This document shows, piece after piece, positions 1-6,105 of a DNA stretch of 8,036 bases. The DNA lies in contig CAZNJT010000069.1 of NCBI GenBank assembly GCA_964573475.1, forward strand, positions 1-8,036. Direction: 5' to 3'. The DNA comes from CAVZKK01 sp964573475 (lineage in GTDB: Archaea; Thermoproteota; Bathyarchaeia; Bathyarchaeales; Bathycorpusculaceae). The notes under the pieces are model-generated. The model had not been told where the DNA came from. It ran no database searches and saw nothing but the letters and a program-made list of their open reading frames with translations. A program made the translations under genes and the position numbers. Every line of letters begins with the position of its first letter. Within the stretch, counting starts at the first letter, position 1.

Positions 1-29
1 TTGAAAACAGTCTTTCCGTCATAAATCAT
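1..29 (-). CDS. possible start of a divergent gene running off the left edge
   Basis: On the minus strand an ATG at 29-27 opens a frame reading MIYDGKTVF up to the window edge. A second ATG in another frame lies at 22-20. A TATA-like stretch at about 68-76 (minus strand CATATAC) would put a transcript start near 45, shortly before the ATG. Nine codons are too few to identify a family or to be sure this is a gene. It is listed only because the layout would suit a gene divergent from thrC. Confidence 0.22.
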
Positions 30-90
30 TCGCCTTAGGCTGTGAAGACTATTCGGTAGAATTAGCTTGTATATGAGTTTTGTGTGAGCG

Positions 91-98
91 TTAAATAG
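91..98 (+). promoter_or_regulatory. putative TATA box for thrC
   Basis: TTAAATAG resembles an archaeal TATA box. A start about 25 bases downstream would fall near 118-122, giving a leader of about 57-60 nt before the ATG at 179. The predicted transcript would therefore begin almost exactly at the left arm of the inverted repeat at 122-176. This is position-based inference only. Confidence 0.35.
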
Positions 99-121
99 GC
101 GAGGTTAAAAGGAAGACGTAA

Positions 122-176
122 ACTTCTCAAAATGGCAAACTTAAAACATTTGATCCTGCACGATTATTTGAGAAGT
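122..176 (+). repeat. 10-bp perfect inverted repeat in the thrC leader
   Basis: ACTTCTCAAA at 122-131 is the exact reverse complement of TTTGAGAAGT at 167-176, with a 35-base spacer. The right arm ends two bases before the ATG of thrC and contains the only weak GAG-type ribosome-binding candidate. In RNA the arms could form a stem hiding the start region; in DNA they could bind a dimeric regulator. Which of the two applies cannot be told from sequence alone. Confidence 0.5.
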
Positions 177-178
177 AC

Positions 179-1387
179 ATGTTTAGCGTTGTGGCTGAAT
201 GTAGTAAATGCGGAGAAACTTTCCCAGGCAACAAGGTTTTAACCGTTTGCACAAAATGTGGTGGTGCTCTTTTATTCCAATATGATTTAGCGCGAGTTGC
301 TGAAAACGTTTCAAAAAATGTTTTGGCGAAGAGAGAAGACACGTTTTGGAAGTTTTGGGAGTTGCTTCCCCTTTTATCATCTGAAAATATGGTTTCTTTT
401 GGGGAGCCATATACTCCTGTTCTCCAACTTTCTTCCGATAGCAGCACAACCTCTAAAAATATGTACCTTAAGGATGACGGCAGGCTTCCAACTGGAACAT
501 TTAAAGCCAGAGGAATGTCTGTTGCAGTTTCCAAACTTAAGGAGCTGGGCGTAAGACGCGTTGCAATACCTTCTGCTGGAAATGCTGCTGCAGCATTGGC
601 TGCTTATGGAGCAAAAGCTGGAATGGAAGTTTGCACGGTTATGCCGAAAGACGTGCCCGAGAGTAATCTTAAAGAATGCGTGTATATGGGCGCTAAGGTG
701 TATCTCGTCGATGGATTGATAGGTGACGCAGCAGAAATTGTTAAAAAACTGAGCAAAAACTACGGATGGTTTGACATTTCAACCAATAAGCAGCCCTACC
801 GATTTGAAGGATACAAAGTTATGGCATTTGAAATAGCAGAGCAATTCGGCTGGGATTTACCAGACAACATATTTTTCCCAACTGGCGGGGGCGAAGGAGT
901 AATAGGTCTTTGGAAGGGATTTAAAGAATTAATTGAGCTCGGCTGGACTGAAAAAATTCCACGCTTGATTGTTGTTCAGTCTTCAGGATGCGCTCCTCTT
1001 GTTAAGGCATATACCGATAAAGAGCCCGAAGTAAAAGAAGCATGGAAAAACGCTGAAACAATCGCAGCCGGTCTAAGAGTTCCGCATCCTTATGCAAGCT
1101 ATCTCATATTACGGGCAATAAAAGAAACTAAAGGCGCGGCGGTAGCAGTTGACGACAAAGAAATAATTTCTTCAATGAAAACCTTCTTCAAAATGGGCAT
1201 ATACGCATGCCCTGAAGCAGCTTCCACTCTTGCAGCATCAACCAAACTCGCAAGTGAAGGCATACTTGATCTAAACGAAAAGACGCTTCTATATCTAACA
1301 GGCAACGCAATGAAATACTTTGATGTTATGCAAATAGAAAAAAATGGAATACCTGTGTTAAACAGGGACGCAAATTCGCTTGTTTAA
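179..1387 (+). CDS. thrC: threonine synthase (PLP-dependent)
   Basis: This 402-residue cytosolic enzyme most likely converts O-phosphohomoserine to threonine. An N-terminal zinc-ribbon-like segment has Cys8, Cys11, Cys24 and Cys27, common in archaeal threonine synthases. The PLP Schiff-base lysine is Lys109 in PTGTFKARG. PSAGNAAAA (131-139) is the substrate-binding asparagine loop, PTGGGEG (234-240) the cofactor phosphate loop, and LTGNAMK (373-379) the conserved C-terminal part. Length is normal. ATG 179 is the only start in frame after the stop at 119-121. No homoserine-pathway gene is adjacent, so the substrate is taken from family resemblance. Related fold-type II enzymes (threonine dehydratase, cysteate synthase) are less likely given the N-terminal Cys motif and the length. 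Confidence 0.85.
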   Translation: MFSVVAECSKCGETFPGNKVLTVCTKCGGALLFQYDLARVAENVSKNVLAKREDTFWKFWELLPLLSSENMVSFGEPYTPVLQLSSDSSTTSKNMYLKDDGRLPTGTFKARGMSVAVSKLKELGVRRVAIPSAGNAAAALAAYGAKAGMEVCTVMPKDVPESNLKECVYMGAKVYLVDGLIGDAAEIVKKLSKNYGWFDISTNKQPYRFEGYKVMAFEIAEQFGWDLPDNIFFPTGGGEGVIGLWKGFKELIELGWTEKIPRLIVVQSSGCAPLVKAYTDKEPEVKEAWKNAETIAAGLRVPHPYASYLILRAIKETKGAAVAVDDKEIISSMKTFFKMGIYACPEAASTLAASTKLASEGILDLNEKTLLYLTGNAMKYFDVMQIEKNGIPVLNRDANSLV

Positions 1388-1390
1388 AAA

Positions 1391-1496
1391 TGGTGCTCCG
1401 GGCGGGATTCGGACCCGCGTCTTCGGCTCGAAAGGCCGGAATACTTGACCGGGCTATATTCGGTAGAGCCGTCTTTTTGGGCTCTTCTACCGGAGC
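1391..1496 (-). tRNA. tRNA-Glu (anticodon UUC) with a 28-nt D-arm intron; CCA encoded
   Basis: Read on the minus strand, acceptor GCTCCGG (1496-1490) pairs with CCGGAGC (1401-1395), followed by discriminator A (1394) and a genomic CCA (1393-1391). The T-arm is GCGGG/CCCGC with loop TCCGAAT. The anticodon loop CTTTCGA carries UUC. The D-loop is AGCCCGGTCAA. These parts make a normal 78-nt mature tRNA only if 1459-1486 is removed. Exons are 1487-1496 and 1391-1458. Oddities: C replaces the near-universal U55 in the T-loop, and pair 27-43 is a C-A mismatch. The gene faces thrC, 3 bases beyond its stop. TTTTTAAA directly after CCA can terminate transcription. Confidence 0.9.
1459..1486 (-). other. 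non-canonical tRNA intron (between positions 10 and 11)
   Basis: The precursor folds into a bulge-helix-bulge. The central 4-bp helix is CGGT/ACCG (1493-1490 with 1465-1462). A 3-nt bulge AGA lies on the 5' side and AAT on the 3' side. The inner intron helix is AGAGCC/GGCTCT with a 9-nt loop. An outer helix GGGCT/AGCCC uses two leader bases. Cutting after the second base of each bulge, as archaeal splicing endonucleases do, removes exactly 28 nt and gives a D-stem of GTAT pairing with GTAT (two G-U pairs). Confidence 0.82.
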
Positions 1497-1499
1497 CCC

Positions 1500-1505
1500 T
1501 TTTTT
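1500..1505 (+). terminator. T-run that may end thrC transcription
   Basis: Six T residues on the plus strand follow the antisense tRNA region about 110 bases past the thrC stop. Archaeal transcription often ends at T-runs without a hairpin. This is the first clear T6 after the gene; a T5 also lies at 1474-1478. Confidence 0.3.
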
Positions 1506-1518
1506 CCGGAGCATCATG

Positions 1519-1528
1519 CAAAATATGC
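1519..1528 (-). promoter_or_regulatory. putative TATA box for tRNA-Glu
   Basis: The minus strand reads GCATATTTTG, centred about 27 bases before tRNA position 1 (1496). This is the usual archaeal TATA distance for a tRNA gene. It implies the tRNA has its own promoter rather than depending on read-through from the dehydratase operon upstream. Confidence 0.5.
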
Positions 1529-1545
1529 CTTCATTCGAATAAATC

Positions 1546-2721
1546 TTATCCCTTAAAGGCTGTTTTTAAACACTCTTTCAATGGTGCAAGTATGGTTTCT
1601 GCCTTGTTCAATGTTGGCGCATAGTGGGCTGTTTTTGCAGAGTTCGTCATTATCGTTTTTATTCCAAGTTTGTCAGTCCACGTGACTACTGCGCACGTGT
1701 CTGTAAGTACATGGCCTCCGCTTTTCTCTATTTTTTCCACATATTTTCTAGCCTTTTCCTTGATATGGCGTGAGGTGCAAACCCAAAATTCTGTTCCATC
1801 CTTCACCTTTCTACTGCCTATTAACTCTGCAACCTGCTTGATTTCGTTTAATGAGCAATGAGGGCACCCAACAAAGACTAGGTCTGGCTCTTGCGTTGAG
1901 GTCGTAGTCAAGTTTTCGATTGTCTGCTTTATGTCTTTAGTTTCCACTTTTATTTTTTCGATTTCGTTAAATTTCACGCCTCTATTTTCACGGCAGAACA
2001 TGTTAACCATACCTGTTGACGCAAGAGCAGCACCCAACTGTTTTAAATTGTCTTTTGAAGCATTTTGTAAGTCTTGGATTATTGGGATTTTGTCTTCCAA
2101 AATTTTGCCCAAAAAAATTCCTAGAGCGCCAAATTCTACTTCGCTTTGCAACTGTTTTTCCAGTTTTACCAACGCTTTTGGTTGGCGATTTTCAGCTTTG
2201 TGCATTCCATAGTCTGGTGTTTTCCCGATTAGTGCTGCTGCTAGAGCGCTTGGTCCTCCTTCGCGGTTTGTCCATGCTCCAATGACAGAATTAGTGTAAA
2301 CTACGGCTGAAGACTCAGCCCAGGCCAGGTGCGAACCTCTCTTTGGGTTTTCCAAGTAGTATGGTGTACATGTTAACGATTCAGTAAAACCCATTTTCTC
2401 AAAATATGTCATAATATCTGATTGTTTTTGGCACAGATCTGGTGGCAGCTTTTTGTACAGATATTCCCTGTCAAAACTTTGCGGATTTAGTGTTGCTTTG
2501 ACTTTTACCTTTGCATCGGCATTCGCTAGTTCTTCTAGGAAATCTGATGGGGCATCACCTAGGGTTTTGTATGAAACTCCTGAAACATGTGCGGAGTTTA
2601 TCGGAATTAGCCTTGTTGCGTTGAAGAGTTCGCCCAAGCGGACAAATATCTTCATGCATATTTGGTTTGCCCAGCCAAACTCACCGTCGCAGATGTGCTC
2701 TTCCTCTTTCGTCAAGTACAT
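1546..2721 (-). CDS. phosphomevalonate dehydratase large subunit (aconitase X catalytic chain)
   Basis: This 391-residue protein of the aconitase X (formerly DUF521) family is the catalytic chain of archaeal mevalonate 5-phosphate dehydratase. With its small subunit it makes trans-anhydromevalonate 5-phosphate in the modified mevalonate pathway to isoprenoid membrane lipids. Family signatures are the N-terminal LTKEEEHICDGEFGWA, HVSGVSYKTLGD near 45-56, CTPYYLENPKRGSHLAWAES at 118-137, GCPHCSLNE at 285-293 and DTCAVV at 351-356. Likely iron-sulfur ligands are Cys118, Cys289 or Cys286, and Cys353. Length is normal. The ATG lies 6 bases after the small-subunit stop, with GAGAG within the end of that gene as a possible ribosome site. 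Adjacency to the swivel subunit favours this role over bacterial-type hydroxyproline-linked AcnX enzymes, where the two are often fused. Confidence 0.88.
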   Translation of the reverse strand: MYLTKEEEHICDGEFGWANQICMKIFVRLGELFNATRLIPINSAHVSGVSYKTLGDAPSDFLEELANADAKVKVKATLNPQSFDREYLYKKLPPDLCQKQSDIMTYFEKMGFTESLTCTPYYLENPKRGSHLAWAESSAVVYTNSVIGAWTNREGGPSALAAALIGKTPDYGMHKAENRQPKALVKLEKQLQSEVEFGALGIFLGKILEDKIPIIQDLQNASKDNLKQLGAALASTGMVNMFCRENRGVKFNEIEKIKVETKDIKQTIENLTTTSTQEPDLVFVGCPHCSLNEIKQVAELIGSRKVKDGTEFWVCTSRHIKEKARKYVEKIEKSGGHVLTDTCAVVTWTDKLGIKTIMTNSAKTAHYAPTLNKAETILAPLKECLKTAFKG

Positions 2722-2727
2722 GCCTAT

Positions 2728-3141
2728 TCAACTCTCTTTTCTTTTCAAAATCTTAACGAAACCATTGTATGCATCAACCTCAACTAAATCACCAGTCTTG
2801 ATCTGCTTGATGTCTATTTGGTCGATCATGGGAATATCAGCGATTATAGCTCCAACCACAACAACCGGGTCAGCTTTCTGATTGACTATGGCATTTGGCG
2901 CCAACTTTTTCTTTGCTAAAGAATATAACACGTAACTGCCTACGGTTGAGCCGTATCCATGTGGAAAACATAGAACCTTATCTTTAATGCATTCGCCACA
3001 TAAGTCATGGTTTTTCTCGGCTACTTTGCCATCAGCCGGGTCAACTCCTCCCAAAAAGCTTATGGGCTTTGTGGACACTAGGGCTTCGGCTTTGCAATGT
3101 CCCTCTACGATTGCTCTTCCCCTTAATGTTATTGGCTGCAT
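2728..3141 (-). CDS. phosphomevalonate dehydratase small subunit (aconitase X swivel domain)
   Basis: This protein (137 residues from the chosen start) belongs to the DUF126/AcnX swivel-domain family. It pairs with the large subunit downstream to form the active dehydratase. It shows SFLGGVDPADGKV (28-40) and HGYGSTVGSYVLY (61-73), where the serine after glycine in GST is expected at the active site. The C-terminal part (LVEVDAYNGFVKILKR) is a typical beta ending. The frame is open up to 3186, but that longer start lies inside the upstream HD gene. ATG 3141 begins at MQPITLRGRAIVEG, where family members normally start, and leaves a 10-base gap after the HD stop. Order HD-small-large with short gaps suggests one transcript. 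Confidence 0.87.
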   Translation of the reverse strand: MQPITLRGRAIVEGHCKAEALVSTKPISFLGGVDPADGKVAEKNHDLCGECIKDKVLCFPHGYGSTVGSYVLYSLAKKKLAPNAIVNQKADPVVVVGAIIADIPMIDQIDIKQIKTGDLVEVDAYNGFVKILKRKES

Positions 3142-3151
3142 CTCATACACT

Positions 3152-4432
3152 CTAATATGATATTTTTGCTGATGCGGGAATATCACCTAAAATTTTTGAC
3201 GCTGCATTGCTGACTTTTTCACGGTTTTCCTCATCTGTGTAGACGCGTAATATGTTCATGAAGCCCTTTAGAACTTCAAAAATCTTTGAAATTTCGCTTA
3301 AACGTTGTAGAACTCTTTTGCCTTCCCGTGTCTTATAGAACACTGGGATTTCCATGGGTTCCATGAGAACTGAATGATGATATGGGACGGATGGAACCGT
3401 GGGCACGTCGATTATCACTGCCTCTGTTCCGACTCCTGCCTTTTTCGAAATGTCTGCTTGTAGCTGTTTTCTATGCGTCTCTTGGCTGAAAATGTTTGAA
3501 ATCATGGCGTCTTTTTCGTAAAAGGTTCTTTCATAGACGCATTTGAGCATTTTTCTCCTTTCAAGGTTTTTTATGATTCCGCTTGATTTTTTGCAGTTTT
3601 TCAGTTTGGTCCACACTGTATAGTCATCCATGGCTAGGTACTCTTCTGGAGTCTTGAAACTTGTTAAGCCGAGTTCTTCGTTTGCCTTTTCCATAGCTGT
3701 GGCGAGCATTATTTGTGCTGCTCTTCCAACACGGTGGAAATATATGCTTTTGAAGGATTCTATTCGGGCTATTATAAAAGATTCAAGGGCTGAAAGTGCG
3801 CCCAAATCCACTGCCAAGTTTTCGCCTAGAACGTCTAGGGCATGGATTAGTCGGAAAATATCGATGTAGCCATATTCCGCACCTGTGTGATATGTGTCGC
3901 GTACGACGAAGTCTAGTTTGTCTACGTCAACGGCGCTGCTTATTATTTGGTCTAGGAAAGCCTTTTTGGGTTTGTGAAGAGTGCCTATTGCCAGTTTTCC
4001 TATTTCTCTCGAGTTATATCCAATTTTGTTAAGTATTTCTTTTAATTCGCTGTTTGTGATCACCCAATGTGTCATGTCTTCATGCGTTTTCCCCAGCTCT
4101 TTATCGAGTAAATATTCAAAAACATGCGAGAAGGGTCCATGTCCAACATCATGAAGCAAAGCCGCAATCCTAACCATTTCTGCTTCGTCTTCGCTTGTGC
4201 TTCGGGCAATATTGGGGTTTTCCGCAACCTTGCCCGCCAAATACAGGACGCCGACAGAATGTTCAAAACGCGTGTGGTTTGCCCCGGGATAAACGTATTC
4301 TGCACCTGCCAGTTGGCGTAGTCTATGTAGTCTCTGGAATGGGAAAGAGTCGATAATTTCTTTTTCCCCTTCAGTTATGTAGACGTACCCGTGCACGGGG
4401 TCTTTTATTTCACCCCAATAATTTCTAGGCAT
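3152..4432 (-). CDS. HD-domain phosphohydrolase, dNTPase/SAMHD1-like
   Basis: This is a soluble metal-dependent phosphohydrolase of the HD superfamily (426 residues from ATG 4432). It carries IKDPVHGYVYIT near the N-terminus, TRFEHSVG with metal ligand His58, LLHDVGHGPFSH with His94-Asp95, and DVDKLDFVVRD with Asp171, which match the four HD ligands of SAMHD1 and related dGTPases. FHRVGRAAQ further on corresponds to the substrate-contacting Arg region. Substrate is inferred: deoxynucleoside triphosphates are typical of this subgroup. The frame extends to a GTG at 4450, but the TATA-like stretch at 4457-4469 predicts a transcript start near 4437, between GTG and ATG, which favours ATG 4432. 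It leads the dehydratase operon and is divergent from dTMP kinase. Confidence 0.82.
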   Translation of the reverse strand: MPRNYWGEIKDPVHGYVYITEGEKEIIDSFPFQRLHRLRQLAGAEYVYPGANHTRFEHSVGVLYLAGKVAENPNIARSTSEDEAEMVRIAALLHDVGHGPFSHVFEYLLDKELGKTHEDMTHWVITNSELKEILNKIGYNSREIGKLAIGTLHKPKKAFLDQIISSAVDVDKLDFVVRDTYHTGAEYGYIDIFRLIHALDVLGENLAVDLGALSALESFIIARIESFKSIYFHRVGRAAQIMLATAMEKANEELGLTSFKTPEEYLAMDDYTVWTKLKNCKKSSGIIKNLERRKMLKCVYERTFYEKDAMISNIFSQETHRKQLQADISKKAGVGTEAVIIDVPTVPSVPYHHSVLMEPMEIPVFYKTREGKRVLQRLSEISKIFEVLKGFMNILRVYTDEENREKVSNAASKILGDIPASAKISY

Positions 4433-4456
4433 AAGCTGTTTCCCCGACACTTTTGA

Positions 4457-4469
4457 AATAATTATTAAT
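4457..4469 (-). promoter_or_regulatory. putative TATA box for the HD-dehydratase operon
   Basis: The minus strand reads ATTAATAATTATT, an A/T-only stretch centred about 26 bases before 4437. It would give an almost leaderless message starting at ATG 4432. Confidence 0.45.
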
Positions 4470-4479
4470 GCAGCTTCAC

Positions 4480-4488
4480 TCTTATAAT
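4480..4488 (+). promoter_or_regulatory. putative TATA box for dTMP kinase
   Basis: CTTATAAT on the plus strand lies about 35 bases before the tmk ATG, so transcription would start roughly 8-12 bases before it. It sits about 15 bases from the oppositely directed TATA-like stretch of the HD gene, so the two promoters are back to back. Confidence 0.45.
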
Positions 4489-4519
4489 GCCTAACGCCTA
4501 AAACACTAAGGTTGATGAG

Positions 4520-5122
4520 ATGAAAGGGAAAGGACTCTTCATTTGTGTTGAGGGGTTGGACGGCTGCGGGAAAACAACACAGACTAAACTTCTTGTGAGA
4601 AAACTGAGGAAAATAGGTTGGGACGCAGTCTATACTGCAGAACCAAGCCGCGGGAAAATTGGACAGTTCATTAAAAAATACTGTTTACACGGTGAAAAAC
4701 GAACTTTCCCAATCGTTGAGGCGTTGTTGTTCGCGGCTGACCGTTTCGAGCATGTGGAAAGAGAAGTAATTCCTGCCTTAAATGAGGGAAAAATTGTTGT
4801 TTCTGACCGTTATGTTTATTCATCCTTAGCTTATCAAGGGGCGACTGGGCTCGATTTAAAATGGATTGAAATGATAAACGAGCACGCAATACGGCCAGAC
4901 CTAGCAATTTTCGTTGATGTTGAACCTGAGGCTGTAATCAAAAGATTGAAGCCCAAAAAGTCGGTTATGGAAAACTTGGAAACTCAGCGGAAAGTGCGTG
5001 AAGTCTATGTAAAATTTGTTGAAAAGGGGGAGCTTGTTAGAATAGACGGGAACAAATCTAAGAAGGAAGTTGCCGATGATATTTTAAAAGTTGTTCTAAG
5101 ATTTTTGGAAAAGAGAGGTTAA
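4520..5122 (+). CDS. tmk: dTMP (thymidylate) kinase
   Basis: This 200-residue cytosolic kinase phosphorylates dTMP to dTDP, an essential step to dTTP. The P-loop is EGLDGCGKTTQ (11-21). EPSRGKIG (41-48) and the DRY motif (96-98) in VSDRYVYSSLAYQG bind dTMP. ENLETQRKVREVY (151-163) is the LID helix region. Length is typical. The ATG follows GGTTGATGAG, a partial Shine-Dalgarno. The stop overlaps the stop of the convergent gene at 5119 by four bases. Its neighbour across the divergent promoter is a probable dNTP hydrolase, so the pair could set the dTTP level from both sides; that link is inference. Confidence 0.93.
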   Translation: MKGKGLFICVEGLDGCGKTTQTKLLVRKLRKIGWDAVYTAEPSRGKIGQFIKKYCLHGEKRTFPIVEALLFAADRFEHVEREVIPALNEGKIVVSDRYVYSSLAYQGATGLDLKWIEMINEHAIRPDLAIFVDVEPEAVIKRLKPKKSVMENLETQRKVREVYVKFVEKGELVRIDGNKSKKEVADDILKVVLRFLEKRG

Positions 5123-5631
5123 AAAGGCTTAACTGCTTTTAATATTTTTCTGGAAAAAGTTTCGCCGATTTCATTGACGACAAAGTTGGCGATATCTTCG
5201 GGTGATACGTATCTTGGTCCTCTTTCATGGAAAATTTGTATTTCCATTGAGTCCTTGTTAAATATGAAGCGCATCATGTAATAATCGAATCTTAGCGGAG
5301 TTTTCTTTCCATTTTGCATTTTATAATAGCGTAGGGCACAGAAGAAATCCATGACTTGTAGGGGTTTTTTCTGTATAACTTTTAGCATTTTATTTGTTTC
5401 TTCAGTGTTTAAATAGTTGAAGTTGTTGGCTTCGGCTATTCCGAATTCCAAAATTACCGTGCATTGGGGCACGGACGGGTTGGAGATTTTTTCTAAATTG
5501 AAGTTTTCATTAGTATTTATTTTTTGGAACGTTTGTATTAGTGCTTGTTGTAATCTCTTGTTTGAAATTGAAGTGGCAAAAGATGCTGTTTTGTGAACGG
5601 TTTTCGGAAAATTCTCGTATAATCCAAGCAT
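5119..5631 (-). CDS. conserved-looking hypothetical protein, 170 aa
   Basis: I do not recognise a family. The protein is soluble, with no signal peptide or membrane segment. It has a helical N-terminal third (about 1-45), then a mixed alpha/beta part with strands such as CTVILEFGIA (57-66) and RFDYYMMRFIFN, and ends with MEIQIFHERGPRYVSPEDI followed by a helix. Two cysteines (in PQCTV and FFCAL) do not form a metal motif. The ATG lies 14 bases after the stop of the zinc-ribbon gene, so the two are probably co-transcribed. Codon use and composition match its neighbours. Its stop shares TTAA with the tmk stop. Coding status is supported by full-length openness, operon spacing and lack of overlap with another gene. 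Confidence 0.7.
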   Translation of the reverse strand: MLGLYENFPKTVHKTASFATSISNKRLQQALIQTFQKINTNENFNLEKISNPSVPQCTVILEFGIAEANNFNYLNTEETNKMLKVIQKKPLQVMDFFCALRYYKMQNGKKTPLRFDYYMMRFIFNKDSMEIQIFHERGPRYVSPEDIANFVVNEIGETFSRKILKAVKPF

Positions 5632-5645
5632 TATAGGGATTCCGC

Positions 5646-6011
5646 CTAGACTTTTTTTATTTTTTTTATTTTTTCGAGGTTTTCCAGCAGTCCTGAAAGC
5701 GCTGTGCCTAGTTTTTGTAGTTCTTCTATGCGTTCTTCGTGTTGCATTTTGTTTTGTATTTCTTGAACCTTCGCCAGAAGTGTTGCCTCAAGGGTGTCCA
5801 AAACCATGTGGCTTGTAATTTTTGTTGGCTCTTCTCCTTCCTTTACTATTATAACTTTTTTTTCGCATTTTGCGCACCAGAGGTCGCCGCTTTTTAGTTT
5901 GAAAAGTGGGGAGGAACAAGCAGGGCAAGCTAAATCCGTCAAAGTCGAGCCTTGTCGCAGTAAGTCAGCCATTCGTTTAATGTGTTTTTCTTCAGTGTTT
6001 TCTTGTGGCAA
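5646..6011 (-). CDS. zinc-ribbon protein, Sjogren/scleroderma autoantigen 1 family
   Basis: This 121-residue protein resembles the archaeal Sjogren's syndrome/scleroderma autoantigen 1 (autoantigen p27) family. ADLLRQGSTLTDLACPACSS (15-34) followed by SPLFKLKSGDLWCAKCEKK gives a four-cysteine zinc ribbon: Cys29, Cys32, Cys46, Cys49. The C-terminal half (about 68-121) is a charged, leucine-bearing helix likely to form a coiled coil, ending in KKIKKIKKV. The molecular role of the family in archaea is not established; nucleic-acid or protein binding is plausible. The start is TTG, supported by GAGGT (6024-6020) eight bases upstream. The first in-frame ATG (5972) would begin at MADLLRQG and has no such site. 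The gene is first in a pair with the 170-aa protein. Confidence 0.8.
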   Translation of the reverse strand: MPQENTEEKHIKRMADLLRQGSTLTDLACPACSSPLFKLKSGDLWCAKCEKKVIIVKEGEEPTKITSHMVLDTLEATLLAKVQEIQNKMQHEERIEELQKLGTALSGLLENLEKIKKIKKV

Positions 6012-6019
6012 GTTTTAAA

Positions 6020-6024
6020 ACCTC
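6020..6024 (-). promoter_or_regulatory. Shine-Dalgarno site deciding a TTG start
   Basis: GAGGT on the minus strand, eight bases before TTG 6011, matches the archaeal anti-Shine-Dalgarno well. It is the reason for preferring the TTG start of the zinc-ribbon gene over the downstream ATG. Confidence 0.55.
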
Positions 6025-6033
6025 AAAGTAAAA

Positions 6034-6052
6034 TAGTATAAAGCCTATAATA
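6034..6052 (+). promoter_or_regulatory. putative TATA boxes for the UPF0147 gene
   Basis: Two TATA-like stretches, GTATAAAG near 6036-6042 and CCTATAATAA at 6044-6052, precede the UPF0147 gene. They predict transcript starts at about 6065 or 6075-6079. Either would exclude the upstream TTG at 6055 as start and leave GTG 6079 or ATG 6106. Confidence 0.4.
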
Positions 6053-6105
6053 ACTTGATTATAGCGCAGTTATGCGGGGTGGCAGATACGGTTAGAAAGA
6101 AGAAA

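Noticed and set aside
50..60. TATTCGGTAGA shared between 50-60 and the tRNA intron boundary at 1457-1467
   Set aside because: An 11-base identity is expected several times by chance in a window of this size, and there is no structural relation.
132..242. Small frame of 36 codons from ATG 132 overlapping the thrC start
   Set aside because: The product is unremarkable, no ribosome site precedes it, and its ATG borders the left arm of the inverted repeat. A regulatory leader peptide is not supported: there is no run of threonine or related codons.
1931..2881. Several plus-strand open frames opposite the dehydratase genes
   Set aside because: They are antisense shadows of strongly recognised minus-strand genes and have no family resemblance.
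3142..3186. Longer start for the small dehydratase subunit
   Set aside because: It would extend into the HD gene and add 15 residues not found at the start of the family; ATG 3141 gives the normal beginning.
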